From Meghimatium bilineatum (lineage: Eukaryota > Mollusca > Gastropoda > Stylommatophora > Philomycidae): a stretch of DNA of 64,000 nt. How positions within the stretch are numbered: position 1 is the first letter of the stretch; every line of letters starts with the position of its first letter. The translations under genes and the position numbers were made by a program. Shown piece by piece: positions 33,935 through 44,170 of the stretch. The DNA lies in NCBI GenBank assembly GCA_034231615.1, contig CM067322.1:101083587-101147586 (forward strand), written 5' to 3'. The notes under the pieces were generated by a model. That model saw only the letters and a list, made by a program, of their open reading frames with translations, had not been told where the DNA came from and made no database searches.

Positions 33935-35263
33935 GTTGTTCGTCCATCACAAGTGATGATGACCATTTGTTACATCCACTTTTGAAAATTCAATTTTAGT
34001 TATGTCCTTGATTATGAGTTCGTAGATGGCTAATGAGCCCTATTCGAGCTGTAAATGTCCTTGGACAGTTCGGGCATGGAATGACGACTGTAGACGGATC
34101 TTGATCTATCCGTGACTTTCTAGCTGCTCTCCGCTGTTGAGCTGCTGCATTTCTTTTCTTTTCACAAGATGATGCGCTCTTTTTTATTCTAGAACGCCAT
34201 GTAGATCTATTTTGTGCAAGTTCTTCCCATGTATCGTGGTCTATTTCAAAGGCTATCAGTGAGTTCTTTAACGAGTCCTTGTAGCGCTTCCTTTGGCCAC
34301 CCTGAGATCGTATACCCTTCTCTAGCTCACCATAGAGAAGTATCTTTGGCAGACGATGGTCTGGCATACGCACCAAATGACCTGCCCAATGAATCTGTGT
34401 ATGCATCAGGATCGTGTCAATGCTTGGGATACCAGCTCTATCAAGGACAGTGGTATCTGGAATCTTGTCTTGCCATCTGATGTTCATAACTTTTCTGAGA
34501 CAATTTGTATGAAAATGATTGAGTTTTTTCACATGACGTCTATACACAGTCCATGTTTCACTAGCGTATAGCAGCACTGGAAGTACCACTGCTCTGTAAA
34601 CTTTCAGCTTAGTCTGTAGGTTAATGCCTTTTCTACGCCAAACATTTGCGTACAATCTGCCGAAAGTACTGCTTGCTTTGGCGATCCTTGTATACACTTC
34701 ATCATCAACGTTGGCATTTTGTGATAACGTACTGCCTAGATATGTGAATCTATTCACAACTTTCAGTGCTACACCATTTACCTTTATGGAGGACTCGAGA
34801 TAGCTTTTGCCAAGTGCTGGTTGTAACATGACTTCTGTTTTCTCTGTGTTAATGGTAAGCCCAAAGTTGGTACAGGCTTTGGAGAATCTGTCTATAATAC
34901 ATTGTAGATCAGCCTCACAGTTGGCATTTAGGGCACAGTCATCAGCAAATAGAAGATCCCTGATTGTGTGTGATTTAACTTTGGTTTTTGCTCGAAGCCG
35001 CCGAAGGTTGAACAATTTTCCGTCTATGCGATAGGTGATGTTTACTCCCAGGTCTAGATCTCTGAAAGCATCATCCAACATAGCAGAGAACATGATGCTA
35101 AATAGGGTAGGTGCTAATACACATCCTTGTTTTACTCCATTTGAGACAGGAAAGGTTTCAGATAACTCTCCATCATCCTGAACTCTAGCTTGCATTCCAT
35201 CATGCAATTGCTGCACCATTGAGATAAATTTCTGTGGGCATCCATACTGTGCCAGAATGTTGT
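33935..35263 (-). mobile_element. C2H2-tailed LINE, copy 2, open frame, nested
   Basis: A perfect 11-bp duplication, CCAACCAATAT at 33924-33934 and 35264-35274, frames the insert. The - strand is open from the truncation to TAA-type stop at 33996, over 420 codons with no lesion. The RT palm has NGVKQGCVLAPTLFSIMFSA and LLFADDCALNANCEADLQCI (intact FADD), then the thumb, ASETWTVYRRHVKKLNHF and IRWQDKIPDTTVL. A basic segment (EKKRNAAAQQRRAARKSR) and a terminal C2H2 finger (CPNCPRTF, then HLRTH) end the protein. It is very similar to copy 1 at 9024-9834. Endonuclease and RT fingers are lost by 5' truncation, so it is not autonomous. The lack of lesions indicates a young insertion. Confidence 0.93.
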
Positions 35264-35535
35264 CCAACCAATATAAAGCTGAACAATCGAAGGTGGGAGG
35301 AGGTTTCAATGTTTACTTATCTGGAAACCCAGATTATTGGCAATAGTGATTCAACAGCTGAAGTTAAGAAACGTCTGGCAATGGTCGCCATATAAGATTA
35401 ATCATTTTTTCGAAAAGCAGGATGGCAACCTATGTTAAGATCAATTTATATAATCTTTGGGTTTGTCAATATTTCTATATGGCTGTGAGACCTGGACTTT
35501 AAAGAAAGAGGAGTCCAAACGTTTGAAAACAAATG

Positions 35536-35692
35536 TTATAGATGTGCGTTGGGTATCTGTTATAGATGTGCGTTGGGTATCTGTTATAGATGTGCGTTGG
35601 GTATCTGTTATAGATGTGCGTTGGGTATCTGTTACAGATGTGCGTTGGGTATCTGTTATAGATGTGCGTTGGGTATCTGTTATCAAGAACAT
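35536..35692. repeat. 24-bp array inside LINE codons, about 7 copies
   Basis: The unit is TTATAGATGTGCGTTGGGTA plus TCTG, encoding VIDVRWVS. It lies where this LINE class has an NCYRRxLRVSW-type motif, so the unit is amplified LINE coding sequence. Confidence 0.88.
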
Positions 35693-35967
35693 AAGACCAA
35701 TTATTTTGTGCATGATAAAATTAATTAATTAGCTGAGTAACAAGAACCACTGTTGACAATCGTGAAACTTCGTAAATTCCGATGGTACGGGCACGTGATT
35801 AAACATTCCTCGATGACGAAAGATGTTCTTGAAGGTACAGTGGAGGGTGTAAGAAGACGAGGTGATAAGAAGACATGGCTGGATAACATTAAAGAACGGT
35901 CAGGATGTGAGGTTTCCCAACTCATCAGGATGGTAGAGGATAGAGATGCGTGATCGCTCTACACCAA

Positions 35968-36245
35968 ATGTCTCATTGTGACACCCCTACTACCCTGATG
36001 GGTTATGGGATTCATTGTGACACCCCTACTACCCTGATGGGTTATGGGATTCATTGTGACACCCCTACTACCCTGATGGGTTATGGGTTTATTATGACAC
36101 CCCTACTACCCTGATGGGTTATGGGATTCATTGTGACACCCCTACTACCCTGATGGGTTATGGGATTCATTGTGACAACCCTACTACCCTGATGGGTTAT
36201 GGGATTCATTGTGACAACCCTACTACCCTGATGGGTTATTGGTTT
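35968..36245. repeat. 39-40-bp array of a LINE 3' terminus, about 7 copies
   Basis: The unit contains CATTGTGACACCCCTACTAC and CCTGATGGGTTATGGGATT. In the LINE's likely reading it encodes the last residues (VTPLLP) and a stop. The - strand LINE end at 43855-44170 has a homologous unit, also in tandem. Confidence 0.88.
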
Positions 36246-36404
36246 ATTATTATCATCAAACTTTCCATATGGAACATATAATACGAACTGCTTCTGTCGT
36301 ATCACCTAACTTTACACATGTAAGATAGCTTACGTGGTTTTATTTTTTTGAAGATTCTATTTGAAACTTTATTATGCTAAATACATTTATTTTTGTCCTC
36401 ACAG

Positions 36405-36542
36405 AGAGAAGATGGTCTTCTTGTATGGCAGAAGACAGGGCATGATGTTGGTCTGTACCGAACAGTCGTTACTTTAACTGTTATTGGTACATTATGGAAT
36501 TTTGCTGCCTTGTGGAAGCTAATCAACCCAACCACAAATTAG
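36405..36542 (+). CDS. COX7A: COX7A-like protein, exon 2 with stop
   Basis: The acceptor TTTTTGTCCTCACAG ends at 36404. The exon reads REDGLLVWQKTGHDVGLYRT, then VVTLTVIGTLWNFAALWKLI and NPTTN, stop TAG at 36540-36542. ED, K.G...LYR and LTV.GT are the conserved COX7A positions, and the last 25 residues form the single membrane span. The spliced protein is 89 residues, the usual size for the precursor. The 11.9-kb intron from 24543 to 36404 holds LINEs at 24838, 28712, 29725, 32070 and 33935 and a SINE. COX7A2L-type paralogues cannot be excluded from sequence alone. Confidence 0.85.
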   Translation, partial: REDGLLVWQKTGHDVGLYRTVVTLTVIGTLWNFAALWKLINPTTN

Positions 36543-36699
36543 AACACGTAGTTGAGCAGCCAATGAGATTGAGCCTGGTGGTTCAGATTCACAATGTTGT
36601 TCGTTTAGTCTAGATTTATATCATTTGTTGGATATAAATTAAATTTCCAATATATAACATATTTTACAGATTTGTAATCTTTATGTTGGATTTGAATTT

Positions 36700-36935
36700 G
36701 ATTGTTGTCAACTAAATGTTCTATAGTACAAACACATGCTTGTCATCAACTAAATGTTCTATAGTACACACACGTTTGTTTATTGTCAACTAAATGTTCT
36801 ATAGTACACACATTTGTTAACTAAAAGTACTATAGTATAATATATTACTAAGGTATTGACCAGTGGCTATTAAGCAACATAGTATTGACCAGTGGCTATT
36901 AAGCAACATAGTATTGACCAGTGGCTATCAACAGT
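36700..36935. repeat. Two short minisatellites in the COX7A-like 3' flank
   Basis: About three copies of TCAACTAAATGTTCTATAGT plus ACACAC are followed by three copies of GTATTGACCAGTGGCTATTA plus AGCAACATA. Confidence 0.9.
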
Positions 36936-37089
36936 AACAGCCTACGAACAATATAAATGAGCTTCAAACTTCATATTTGTATTTTTTCCGGTGCATTTCA
37001 TTAGTCGGTGTTAGAAGGCAACACAAAGTACATACATAATGACCAACGGAAATAATCAAAATTATTGCATAAAAGAAACAGCAACATTT

Positions 37090-37305
37090 GACAAGATGAA
37101 CATCATCCTATGTAATATATCAATTTATATAGAACCAATACAGATGTATGGAAGTCAATCATGGACAGTTAGCAGAATAGTGAGTTATTATGTAGAGGTA
37201 ACAGAGATATGTTTTTATAGAAGAATGTCAAGAACATGGTTAAAAAGCTTAATGAAGATGTTAACCATTTCAGTCACAGCCGATCAGGAAAAACTCTGGG
37301 CTTAA
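37090..37305 (+). pseudogene. LINE RT C-terminal fragment (YGSxSWT type)
   Basis: It encodes IEPIQMYGSQSWTVSRIVSY and EVTEICFYRRMSRTW, matching the post-palm region of the LINE at 54230-54725 (KLEATEMWFYRRMLRIPWT). Ends at TAA with no tail. Confidence 0.72.
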
Positions 37306-38090
37306 TTCCCAGGGAAGGGAAATAACTCTGCAAAAATTAATGTAATTGTACAAGAAAATGAATCAAAAATACTATTTGCAGTCAATTTTTATGATTCAAA
37401 GTCCAATTTACAGAAAAATAGAAGAGGTACTGATCAGTGAATTGTAAGACAGGCTTACTTGTCATGTAACAAGCGAGAGGAAACAAAATAACACCATGTC
37501 ATGCACCAACGTATCAGTTTGATAAATGTTCACATGAGAAGCTGCAAAGCAGTCTCCCTTATACAGCATGATATCCTAGTCCGTCTTTCATCTGTTTGAT
37601 TATCCAGTATACACCTACAAGTTATAGAAATATCCAGATGATAATTTACATCGCAGACAATATTTATTTCCAGGAGTTTGTTTTTTATATAGGGGTCTAT
37701 TGTTTGAATTGGAGTCTGCCCATTTAAGCTATCATAGCTTCATCAATGTTAATATTTTGTTCATGTTTCACTAGCTATCTCGACTTGATTAGAATAATGT
37801 CAAACAGCGGTCTAACAATAAAAATTACATCTAGTCCTCATATCATTGAGATGAAAATATTTGTTGATGAAAATATATAGCCCAAGTTCACATAAAGGAA
37901 AATCTTGATATAAGGTGAAACAGGTTTCCAAGAAGGGTCTGTGTTTTTCTAAAATTTTGATAGCATATACATTGGTTTGTTCTGCCAGTGCCTCAAAGAA
38001 TGACTCACATAAAAATAGTGAAAGATAGGCCTAGGCTTAATCAAAAGCAGATTAGTAATCTGGATCATTGTCATTTTCAAGACCTGATTT
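37306..38090. other. No gene recognised
   Basis: AT-rich unique sequence with no supported coding region. Confidence 0.5.
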
Positions 38091-38228
38091 CTCATAAAAA
38101 GCTATATAGAACCAAGCTTCTATTAAGAAGCTATATAGAACCAAGCTTCTATTCAGAAGCTATATAGAACCAAGCTTCTATTCAGAAGCTATATAGAACC
38201 AAGCTTCTATTCAGAAGCTATATAGAAC
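38091..38228. repeat. 30-bp array derived from LINE codons, about 5 copies
   Basis: The unit is AGAAGCTATATAGAACCAAG plus CTTCTATTC. The last copy runs into TATATAGAACCAACTCTGATG, encoding YIEPTLMYG of the adjoining LINE fragment, so the array grew from the YIEP codons. Confidence 0.85.
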
Positions 38229-38815
38229 CAACTCTGATGTATGGAAATGAATCTTGCACACTTAGCAGAACAGTGAAAAACTATATTGAGTCAGAGATGT
38301 GGTTTTATAGAAGAATGTTAAGAACACCATGGCCAGATAAAAGCAAATATAAATAACCAAATGGTCAGAGGGTGTCCGACAAAGTGGATGGTGCCGCAGT
38401 AAGCTGATACGTGGAGAATTGTCCTGTTTAGTTTTATTGTATGTTTTTTTATATATATTTTTTAAAATATATTTTTATTAATAGGCTAGGTAAGTGTTTT
38501 AGTAACCTGTTTAATTCATTTTGCTTGGCCAGATAAAAGCATAATGAAGATATCTTGAAAAAATGTTAATTCAAAAAGAGTGTTGCTTACTAGCATCAGA
38601 AAGTGACAGTTCACATTTTGTGGACATATCATAAGAAAGATAAAACACATTGTAACAATAGGAAAGTTGAAGACCAAGAAAGAAGATGGTTTGACAGTCT
38701 GGCATTGTGACATGGGAGAACATCAGAAATGATTGACAGCACACGTAATAGAAAGCTGTAGAAAGACATGATAACCATCGCACACACAACATGGACGATA
38801 GGAAGGTTTTGTCTC
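38229..38815 (+). pseudogene. LINE C-terminal relic with a 180-bp insertion
   Basis: It reads PTLMYGNESCTLSRTVKNYI and EMWFYRRMLRTPWPDK before the insert at 38346-38525. Degenerate VTVHILWTYHKKDKT, RRWFDSL and SEMIDSTRNRK-like text follows it. This corresponds to the tail of the LINE family at 54230. Many frameshifts. Confidence 0.68.
38346..38525. mobile_element. 180-bp insertion with 16-bp target duplication
   Basis: TGGCCAGATAAAAGCA occurs exactly at 38330-38345 and 38526-38541, interrupting the LINE relic. The insert is AT-rich at its right half and has no recognised family. Confidence 0.78.
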
Positions 38816-38949
38816 ATGTATTATCACAACTGTAATGTGTCTCATGTAGTAGCATATCTGTAATGTATTTGTTTCCAATCAGTCACAATTGATTCCTTTC
38901 TCTGTTCTTATTTTCCAATACCTACTTGCACATCCAAACATTCTCATTT

Positions 38950-39175
38950 CTTTGGACATATTACAGAAGTACACACAGCTGAATAGAGGAAAATGTGTGA
39001 GTTAGGACATGTTACAGAAGTGCACACAGCTGAATAGAGGAAAATGTGTGAGTTAGGACGTTACAGAAGTACACACAGCTGAATAGAGGAAAATGTGAGT
39101 TAGGACATGTTACAGAAGCACACACAGCTGAATAGAGGAAAATGTGGGAGTTAGCACATGTTACAGAAGGTATAA
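38950..39175. repeat. 51-bp minisatellite, about 4 copies
   Basis: The unit contains TTACAGAAGTACACACAGCT and GAATAGAGGAAAATGTGTGA. Copies differ by small deletions. Confidence 0.9.
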
Positions 39176-39428
39176 GAAATGTAATACTGAGAATTATGCA
39201 TGCAGTAATTTACAAATAAGTTGTTTATTTAAATCACAAATGAAAATAACAAAAAGAGAACCCACTTGATGGATGAATCAGCAAATTGGCAAACAGAAGA
39301 TATAAATGTATGTATGAATAAAATACAATCAATAATTACAACAACAATATAACAAATATGTACTTATGCAGAGCACAAGGGAGTGAATTTTACCATTCAC
39401 AGACTCTCTGACTAAAGAGCATGAAAAA

Positions 39429-39602
39429 TATAGTGGAATCTCTTTATAGCGCATCCTTTTATAACAAATTTCCCTGTTTAACAACACTTTTCAAAATTCC
39501 CTCAATGTATTCTAAATTGTTTATGCTGTGTATAGCGAATTTCTGTTATTAAATATTTTGTTGGTCCGGACCAAGTCATCATAATTTGGATTTTACTGCA
39601 TA
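39429..39602. mobile_element. pogo-type MITE
   Basis: Starts TATAGTGGAATCTCTTTATA and ends near GGATTTTACTGCATA. The internal GGTCCGGACCAAGTCATCAT matches the other copies. TA at both ends fits a TA target. Confidence 0.75.
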
Positions 39603-39859
39603 GATAAAAGTATACAAACATGACTAAATCAATGTTTCAACCATAAGGTCTGTCTCAAGAACATGCAGAGAACAAACAATAAATAGAATAGTAATATCAC
39701 AAATAGACATTTAATTGAAGAATCCAAGGTAATGAAGTTGTAGGTACACAAATACCTCACGTACTATCATAAAGATGCACATTAAAAACCAGAAGAAAGA
39801 ACGAAATAAGACAACTATTATTGAAAACACAATATTTGTTATCATTCCCATTGTTTATC

Positions 39860-40195
39860 TCTTGTAATTTCCACTTGTGCTGTTAATCGTTGTGAGGTGG
39901 GGGTGTGTTGGAGTTGTCTGTCGTTGGTGGCCATTTGTGTCATGTTGGCCATAGTCAGCCTGTATCTCTTTAAGGTTTCTTTGATTGTACACATCCATTT
40001 AGTTCTTAGTCTTCCTTGTACCTTGTAGCATGATCTTCTGCTGTTGCATGCACGAAGAGCTGATTGCGTTGGTTCCATTCTCAGGACGTGCCAAACCATT
40101 TGGTTTTCTGTCTCTCGATGTCGTCTTGACATGATAGGTTTTTATTTCTTTCCTGATATCTTCATTTCTCCGTGGGTCTCTTCTGGTGACATTTA
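39860..40195 (-). pseudogene. LINE C-terminal fragment
   Basis: The - strand encodes KAINVTRRDPRRNEDIRKEI, then MVWHVLRMEPTQSALRACNS, GRLRTKWMCTIKETLKRYRL and TNDRQLQ. This is the usual arrangement of the post-RT tail in RNase H-less LINEs (VTRRDR.RN.DIR, GH..RM, GR.R..W). Upstream codons are expanded as the 36-bp array that follows. Confidence 0.7.
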
Positions 40196-40357
40196 TAGCT
40201 TTCCTCAAACATCTCTTCTGGTGACATTTATAGCTTTCCTCAAACATCTCTTCTGGTGACATTTGTAGCTTTCCTCAAACATCTCTTCTGGTGACATTTA
40301 TAGCTTTCCTCAAACATCTCTTCTGGTGACATTTATAGCTTTCCTCAAACATCTCAT
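40170..40357. repeat. 36-bp array derived from LINE codons, about 5 copies
   Basis: The unit is TCTCTTCTGGTGACATTTAT plus AGCTTTCCTCAAACA. On the - strand it encodes LRKAINVTRR-like residues of the adjoining LINE, so it is amplified coding sequence. Confidence 0.85.
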
Positions 40358-40743
40358 TTCACACAATGGAATTTTTTTCAACTAACATCTTTGTCAAATC
40401 CATGTTTGACATTGGTACCACAGAGTTGGTATAAAAATACTGTTTATTGTCGTTTGTAGCCATGCAGATTGGTTGTTGTTTGAATAATGGCGACAGCTAG
40501 TAAGTTTTCATTTATAGTTGTTTTAATTTGCTTTCATTCCCCAATGTTCTTATTGTTTGTTCTATGCTTTTTCTTGAGAAAGACCTTATTGGTTGAAACA
40601 TTGATTTAGTTTGTTCTGTATGTTGTCATATATATTTTTGTTTGCCCTGTGTCTGATACAGTAAAACTTTGTTACCTTATGTTCTGCATAAGTATCTTAA
40701 TTAATAAAACACAACATATTTCCTTGGCATATGCACATGTGAT
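40358..40743. other. No gene recognised
   Basis: AT-rich unique sequence. No supported feature. Confidence 0.5.
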
Positions 40744-40880
40744 GCAGGGGATCCTAAAGGGGAGCAAAGAATGGTAACATTTCTGCCTGCTATGGTGGTC
40801 ATAAGAGGTGTCTGAGTGGGGAGTTGACTGCTATATCCCATCATCTACTTTGATGGCGCATGCTGAAGATACATGCTTGT
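40744..40880 (+). repeat. SINE-like repeat, GGAGCAAAGAAT core
   Basis: GGGGAGCAAAGAATGGTAAC, then GTGGTCATAAGAGGTGTCTG and GGAGTTGACTGCTATATCCC align with the repeat at 13013-13140 (opposite strand). Degenerate. Confidence 0.6.
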
Positions 40881-40929
40881 ACTGTACTGCTATGAGAGAA
40901 TCAACCTTTTTTATCTGCAGCATTTCTCC

Positions 40930-41165
40930 AGATGCCAAAGCCCCGTTCAGAGTTACCTGGCAGGCATAGATCTGGTAAACGTAGCTCCCATGGCTGACAT
41001 CTCTTCTGGCAGATATAGCTCACCTAGCAGACAAATCTTTCCTGGCAGTCTCTTTGCTGACCTCTCTCCTGATAGCCAACTCACTTGGCAGACAGATCTG
41101 ACAGACATAGCTCTACCAGCTGACTTAGCTATCCAAGGAGACATCACTCCAGGCAGACATAACTG
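40930..41165. repeat. Degenerate GGCAGACATAGCTC-type repeats
   Basis: Irregular repeats of CTGGCAG, GACATAGCTC and CTCACCTGGCAGAC-like words. Open frames here are by-products of the periodicity. Confidence 0.6.
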
Positions 41166-41964
41166 TTCAATCTACTGAAGTACCAGTTATTTTTTCGTAT
41201 GTGTTTCAAATAGTTTTATTTACCATAAAGAAATCTTCCTACTCTTCTTGATTCTTGATTAGAAACTGGCCTCACAGCACGTGGGGCATTCTCATAAGTG
41301 GTCCACCCTCTGTTCCAGCAGCCATCCGACTCGATGGTGTTTCGAGTCTAATGCAGAAGAAACAGACGTCGACATCAGTGCACAACTTTGGCCCTTGCGA
41401 CAGGTTTCTTTGTTGTTCTGCCCACCCATGCCGTGCCCGTAACAAGTTCAAGCACAATACCGGTCTGTCAGAACAACATGGTACGACTACAGGATTGTAT
41501 AGATGACGTGCCATGAAGCTTCTATAAGAAGATAACCTCAATATAAAGGCATGTCTTTTGCTAAGATTTTCTGTTGCATTGGTGGTTTGTCTAGTGAGCC
41601 ATTGGTGAGACCCACAGACGGAACCGCATGCGCAAAAAATCCTACTCTCTGTGGGATATAAGATACAGGGTTCATTCTCACATTCCTGCTGGTTAGCAGA
41701 AGGCAGTCCAGATAACAGAATGCATTATCACAGTTTACAGCTTGACTGATATCTGTATATTTTAGATCATCACAGTGGATTCTGTCATTGCATGTGTAGG
41801 TTGCTGTGACCTATGGGTTGGATCGACAAAAGCTTTTTAGTTGCCTCTTTTGACATTCATGAACGATCAAAGCATTACATAATATTCTTTGTTTCTCTTT
41901 AAATCAACAACTTATGGGGATATAAAGCCTTCTTAATCAACTAGCAACGTTGTTTACAAAAATT
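41166..41964. other. No gene recognised
   Basis: Mostly unique. TTCTTGATT...GAAACTGGC at 41250 is echoed at about 42425, suggesting an old repeat pair. No supported gene. Confidence 0.45.
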
Positions 41965-42290
41965 GGTAACATGTCCTATTCAAGAAGTAGCCATCAACCC
42001 AGAAACTTTTAGCTGTGGTGATTTTCTTGGAAATATAAATATGTTCAGTAAACATTTCTTTCCGAACGGTTTGGATGAAAATTTCTTGTGGCTTGATTTG
42101 AACCCTGTACCTTGGCCATCAAAGATGCGCTCTGTACCACACTACCACAGATCCAGATATCAAAGATGTGCTCTGTACCACATGACCACAGATCCAGACA
42201 TCAAAGATGTGCTCTGTACCACATGACCACATCCAGACATCAACGATGTGCTCTGTACCACACTGCCACAGATCCAGACAATGTTGTTAA
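41965..42290 (-). mobile_element. tRNA-derived SINE with tandem-duplicated head
   Basis: The - strand carries an A-box-like TGGTAGTGTGGTACAGAGC and a B-box-like AGGGTTCAAATC. Its body continues to ATTCAAGAAGTAGCCATCAA (+ strand wording). It aligns with the copy at 45620-45825. A 41-45-bp segment around the A box (GTGCTCTGTACCACATGACC on the + strand) is repeated about four times at 42135-42285. Confidence 0.72.
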
Positions 42291-42495
42291 ATATTTTGAA
42301 ATCTCTACAAATTAACATAACTGTGCAGCTTTAGTTGGCTCTTTACATGAGAACAATTTTCTGAGCAGCAAATTATTATTTCCAGTTGTTTAGACCTCAA
42401 ACACTAGTTACTACCAAATCATGATTCTTGATTCAAAACTAGCATCAAGGAACTGGGGACATTCCCATAAGTCAACAGCTCATGTCATCTACAAG

Positions 42496-42666
42496 TACAG
42501 CAGAATCTTATAGCGTATCCTTTTATATCTCCCTACATAACAACACTTTACAAAATCCACAATTATATTTATTCTTTTATTATTTGTACTGTATATAGCG
42601 AATTTCTGTTATTGCATACATATTTCGTTAGTCCAAGCCAAGTTGTTATAACAGGATTCCACTGTA
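42496..42666. mobile_element. pogo-type MITE
   Basis: Runs from TACAGCAGAATCTTATAGCG to AACAGGATTCCACTGTATA, with TATAGCGAATTTCTGTTATT inside. The right TIR matches the consensus CAGTGGAATCC inverted. Confidence 0.8.
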
Positions 42667-42799
42667 TATACACTTGTGTTCCAGTCAGTCAGTTGTGGGT
42701 TCAGTTATTTTTTCAGAAAGAAAATACTTTCTTCTCTCTTCCCCTGCCAAATTTACATTGCACATTGTGCCAATTCCATGTTCTAAGTCTGGATCGACC

Positions 42800-42925
42800 A
42801 GAAGTAACCACAAACAACAACTGACTGGGACACTGAGCTTATGTACTTTTAGATGTCTGACGGAATGGCAAGCAGATCTTTTATGGGAATTCCCCTTGTT
42901 CACTCATGCTGGTTTCTAATAAAGA
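42800..42925 (+). repeat. Dispersed repeat pair, copy 2
   Basis: ACTGACTGGGACACTGAGCT, GACGGAATGGCAAGCAGATC and TTTATGGGAATTCC match 19818-19945. Confidence 0.6.
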
Positions 42926-43147
42926 ATGATGTTCTAAGTCATTCTATTTTGTGAACATTCAGGGGTCTGGGCTGGACGTCCAGCTTACAGTCAAGAACTT
43001 AGTATAGCTCTCCAAAACAACCTTTCACAGTCCAGGTGCAGCTGATTGCCACAAAAGCTACTATCCAGCTGATACTAAGCTTCTTGCATCAAAGACATCG
43101 TGCAGATATGCACCCATAGTAACACCTTCATGAGGTATCCCTGTTTC

Positions 43148-43265
43148 AAACACAGCTTGCCATGGGACCGACTGAGTAACACAGCTTGCCATGGGACCGA
43201 CTGAGTAACACAGCTTGCCATGGGACCGACTGAGTAACACAGCTTGCCATGGGACCGACTGAGTG
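43148..43265. repeat. 29-bp minisatellite, four near-identical copies
   Basis: The unit is CACAGCTTGCCATGGGACCG plus ACTGAGTAA. Confidence 0.95.
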
Positions 43266-43854
43266 CTTTGTGGTATACCCAGGTCTCTCCTTTTTTTTCT
43301 CTTTTCGTGTCATGAAAGTGTGGTAAATTTGTCTACCGGCAAAATTTGCGATCTCACAATTAGTACCACAAATTTGCTTCTCTTTGTCGGAACCATTAGG
43401 TCTATCTAATAAGGAACTTCACAGTCACTTTCCACGTTATATTTAGTATGCAAATTAGCTACATCGTGCTTATTTCCATCATAACTACTGCTGTCAATAT
43501 CAGTACACATGAACAATATCCTCCAATGCACAAAAAATTGTTTCAAAAATTAGCAAATGTTAAAAATTTGTCAAAAATCAGTCTGACATAATATTTCCAC
43601 GATGTAACTATGCAAAGAAAGCGTGAATTGTGACCCTACGCAAAGGTCACATATTAACCCAGCACAAACTAGAAATGTAATATAAACTGCAACGTAATCA
43701 GTTTTTTTTTTTTAAATCGGCCGGCTGCGACTAATTGTCTACCAGAAGAATGCGACTCTAAGAGGGGATCTGGTTAAACATGAACAAGATTGTTACATTC
43801 AAATAGAAGACAAATATGACTGTCATAATATCATAAACATAATAATAAAACCCA
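43266..43854. other. No gene recognised
   Basis: Unique sequence with a T run near 43702. No supported gene. Confidence 0.5.
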
Positions 43855-44170
43855 TAATCCATCAGGGTAGTGAGGGTGTCACATTGAGACATAACCTGTC
43901 AGGGTAGTGAGGGTGTCACATTGAGACATAACCTGTCAGGGTAGTGAGGGTGTCACATTGAGACATAACCTGTCAGGGTCGTAGAAAGATCTCCATATGC
44001 CTCTATGATCCTAATGAGTTTGGAAGCTTCACACTCTGTCCAATCCTTGATATTATCCAATCACATCTTCTTCTGACCACCTGGTATTCTTCCATCCTTC
44101 ACAGTACCACGAACTTCTGTCATTGAGGAATGTCTCATCACTTTCCCGTGTCATCAGAGTTTACAAAGTT
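43855..44170 (-). pseudogene. RTE-like LINE 3' end with tandem terminus
   Basis: The - strand reads RHSSMTEVRGTVKDGRIPGG, QKKMWLDNI and KDWTECEASKLIRIIEA. This aligns with the end of the LINE at 32070-36245 (SMTKDVLEGTVEG, KKTWLDNIKERSGCEVSQLI). The terminus is three copies of a 37-bp unit (TAACCTGTCAGGGTAGTGAG on the + strand) at 43860-43978, homologous to the array at 35968. Confidence 0.78.

Larger units (their letters stand above)
32070..36245 (+). pseudogene. RTE-like LINE, heavily degraded, with nested LINE and internal arrays
   Basis: Endonuclease pieces come first: VYTPTSDYSDEDIDLFYDEL, then (shifted) IIVQGDWNAKIGLD and KIDFVLVSERF. RT pieces follow: GKSSGINHIPVELL, EQAGFRKNRNTIEQIF, VGVQQGCLLSPTLFNVYLEA and LCFADDINLMATTETEL. 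Interruption by the LINE at 33935-35263 comes next. Beyond it are FTYLETQIIGNSDSTAEVKK, LYGCETWTLKKEESKRL, a 24-bp array within the coding sequence, RKFRWYGHVIKH and KKTWLDNIKERSGCEVSQLI. The 3' terminus is tandemly repeated (35968-36245). Many stops and frameshifts are present. Confidence 0.88.

Noticed and set aside
40930-41178. Open frame LVNVAPMADISSGRYSSPSR and onward as a small protein
   Set aside because: Low-complexity frame over degenerate GGCAGACATAGCTC repeats; both strands are open for the same reason.
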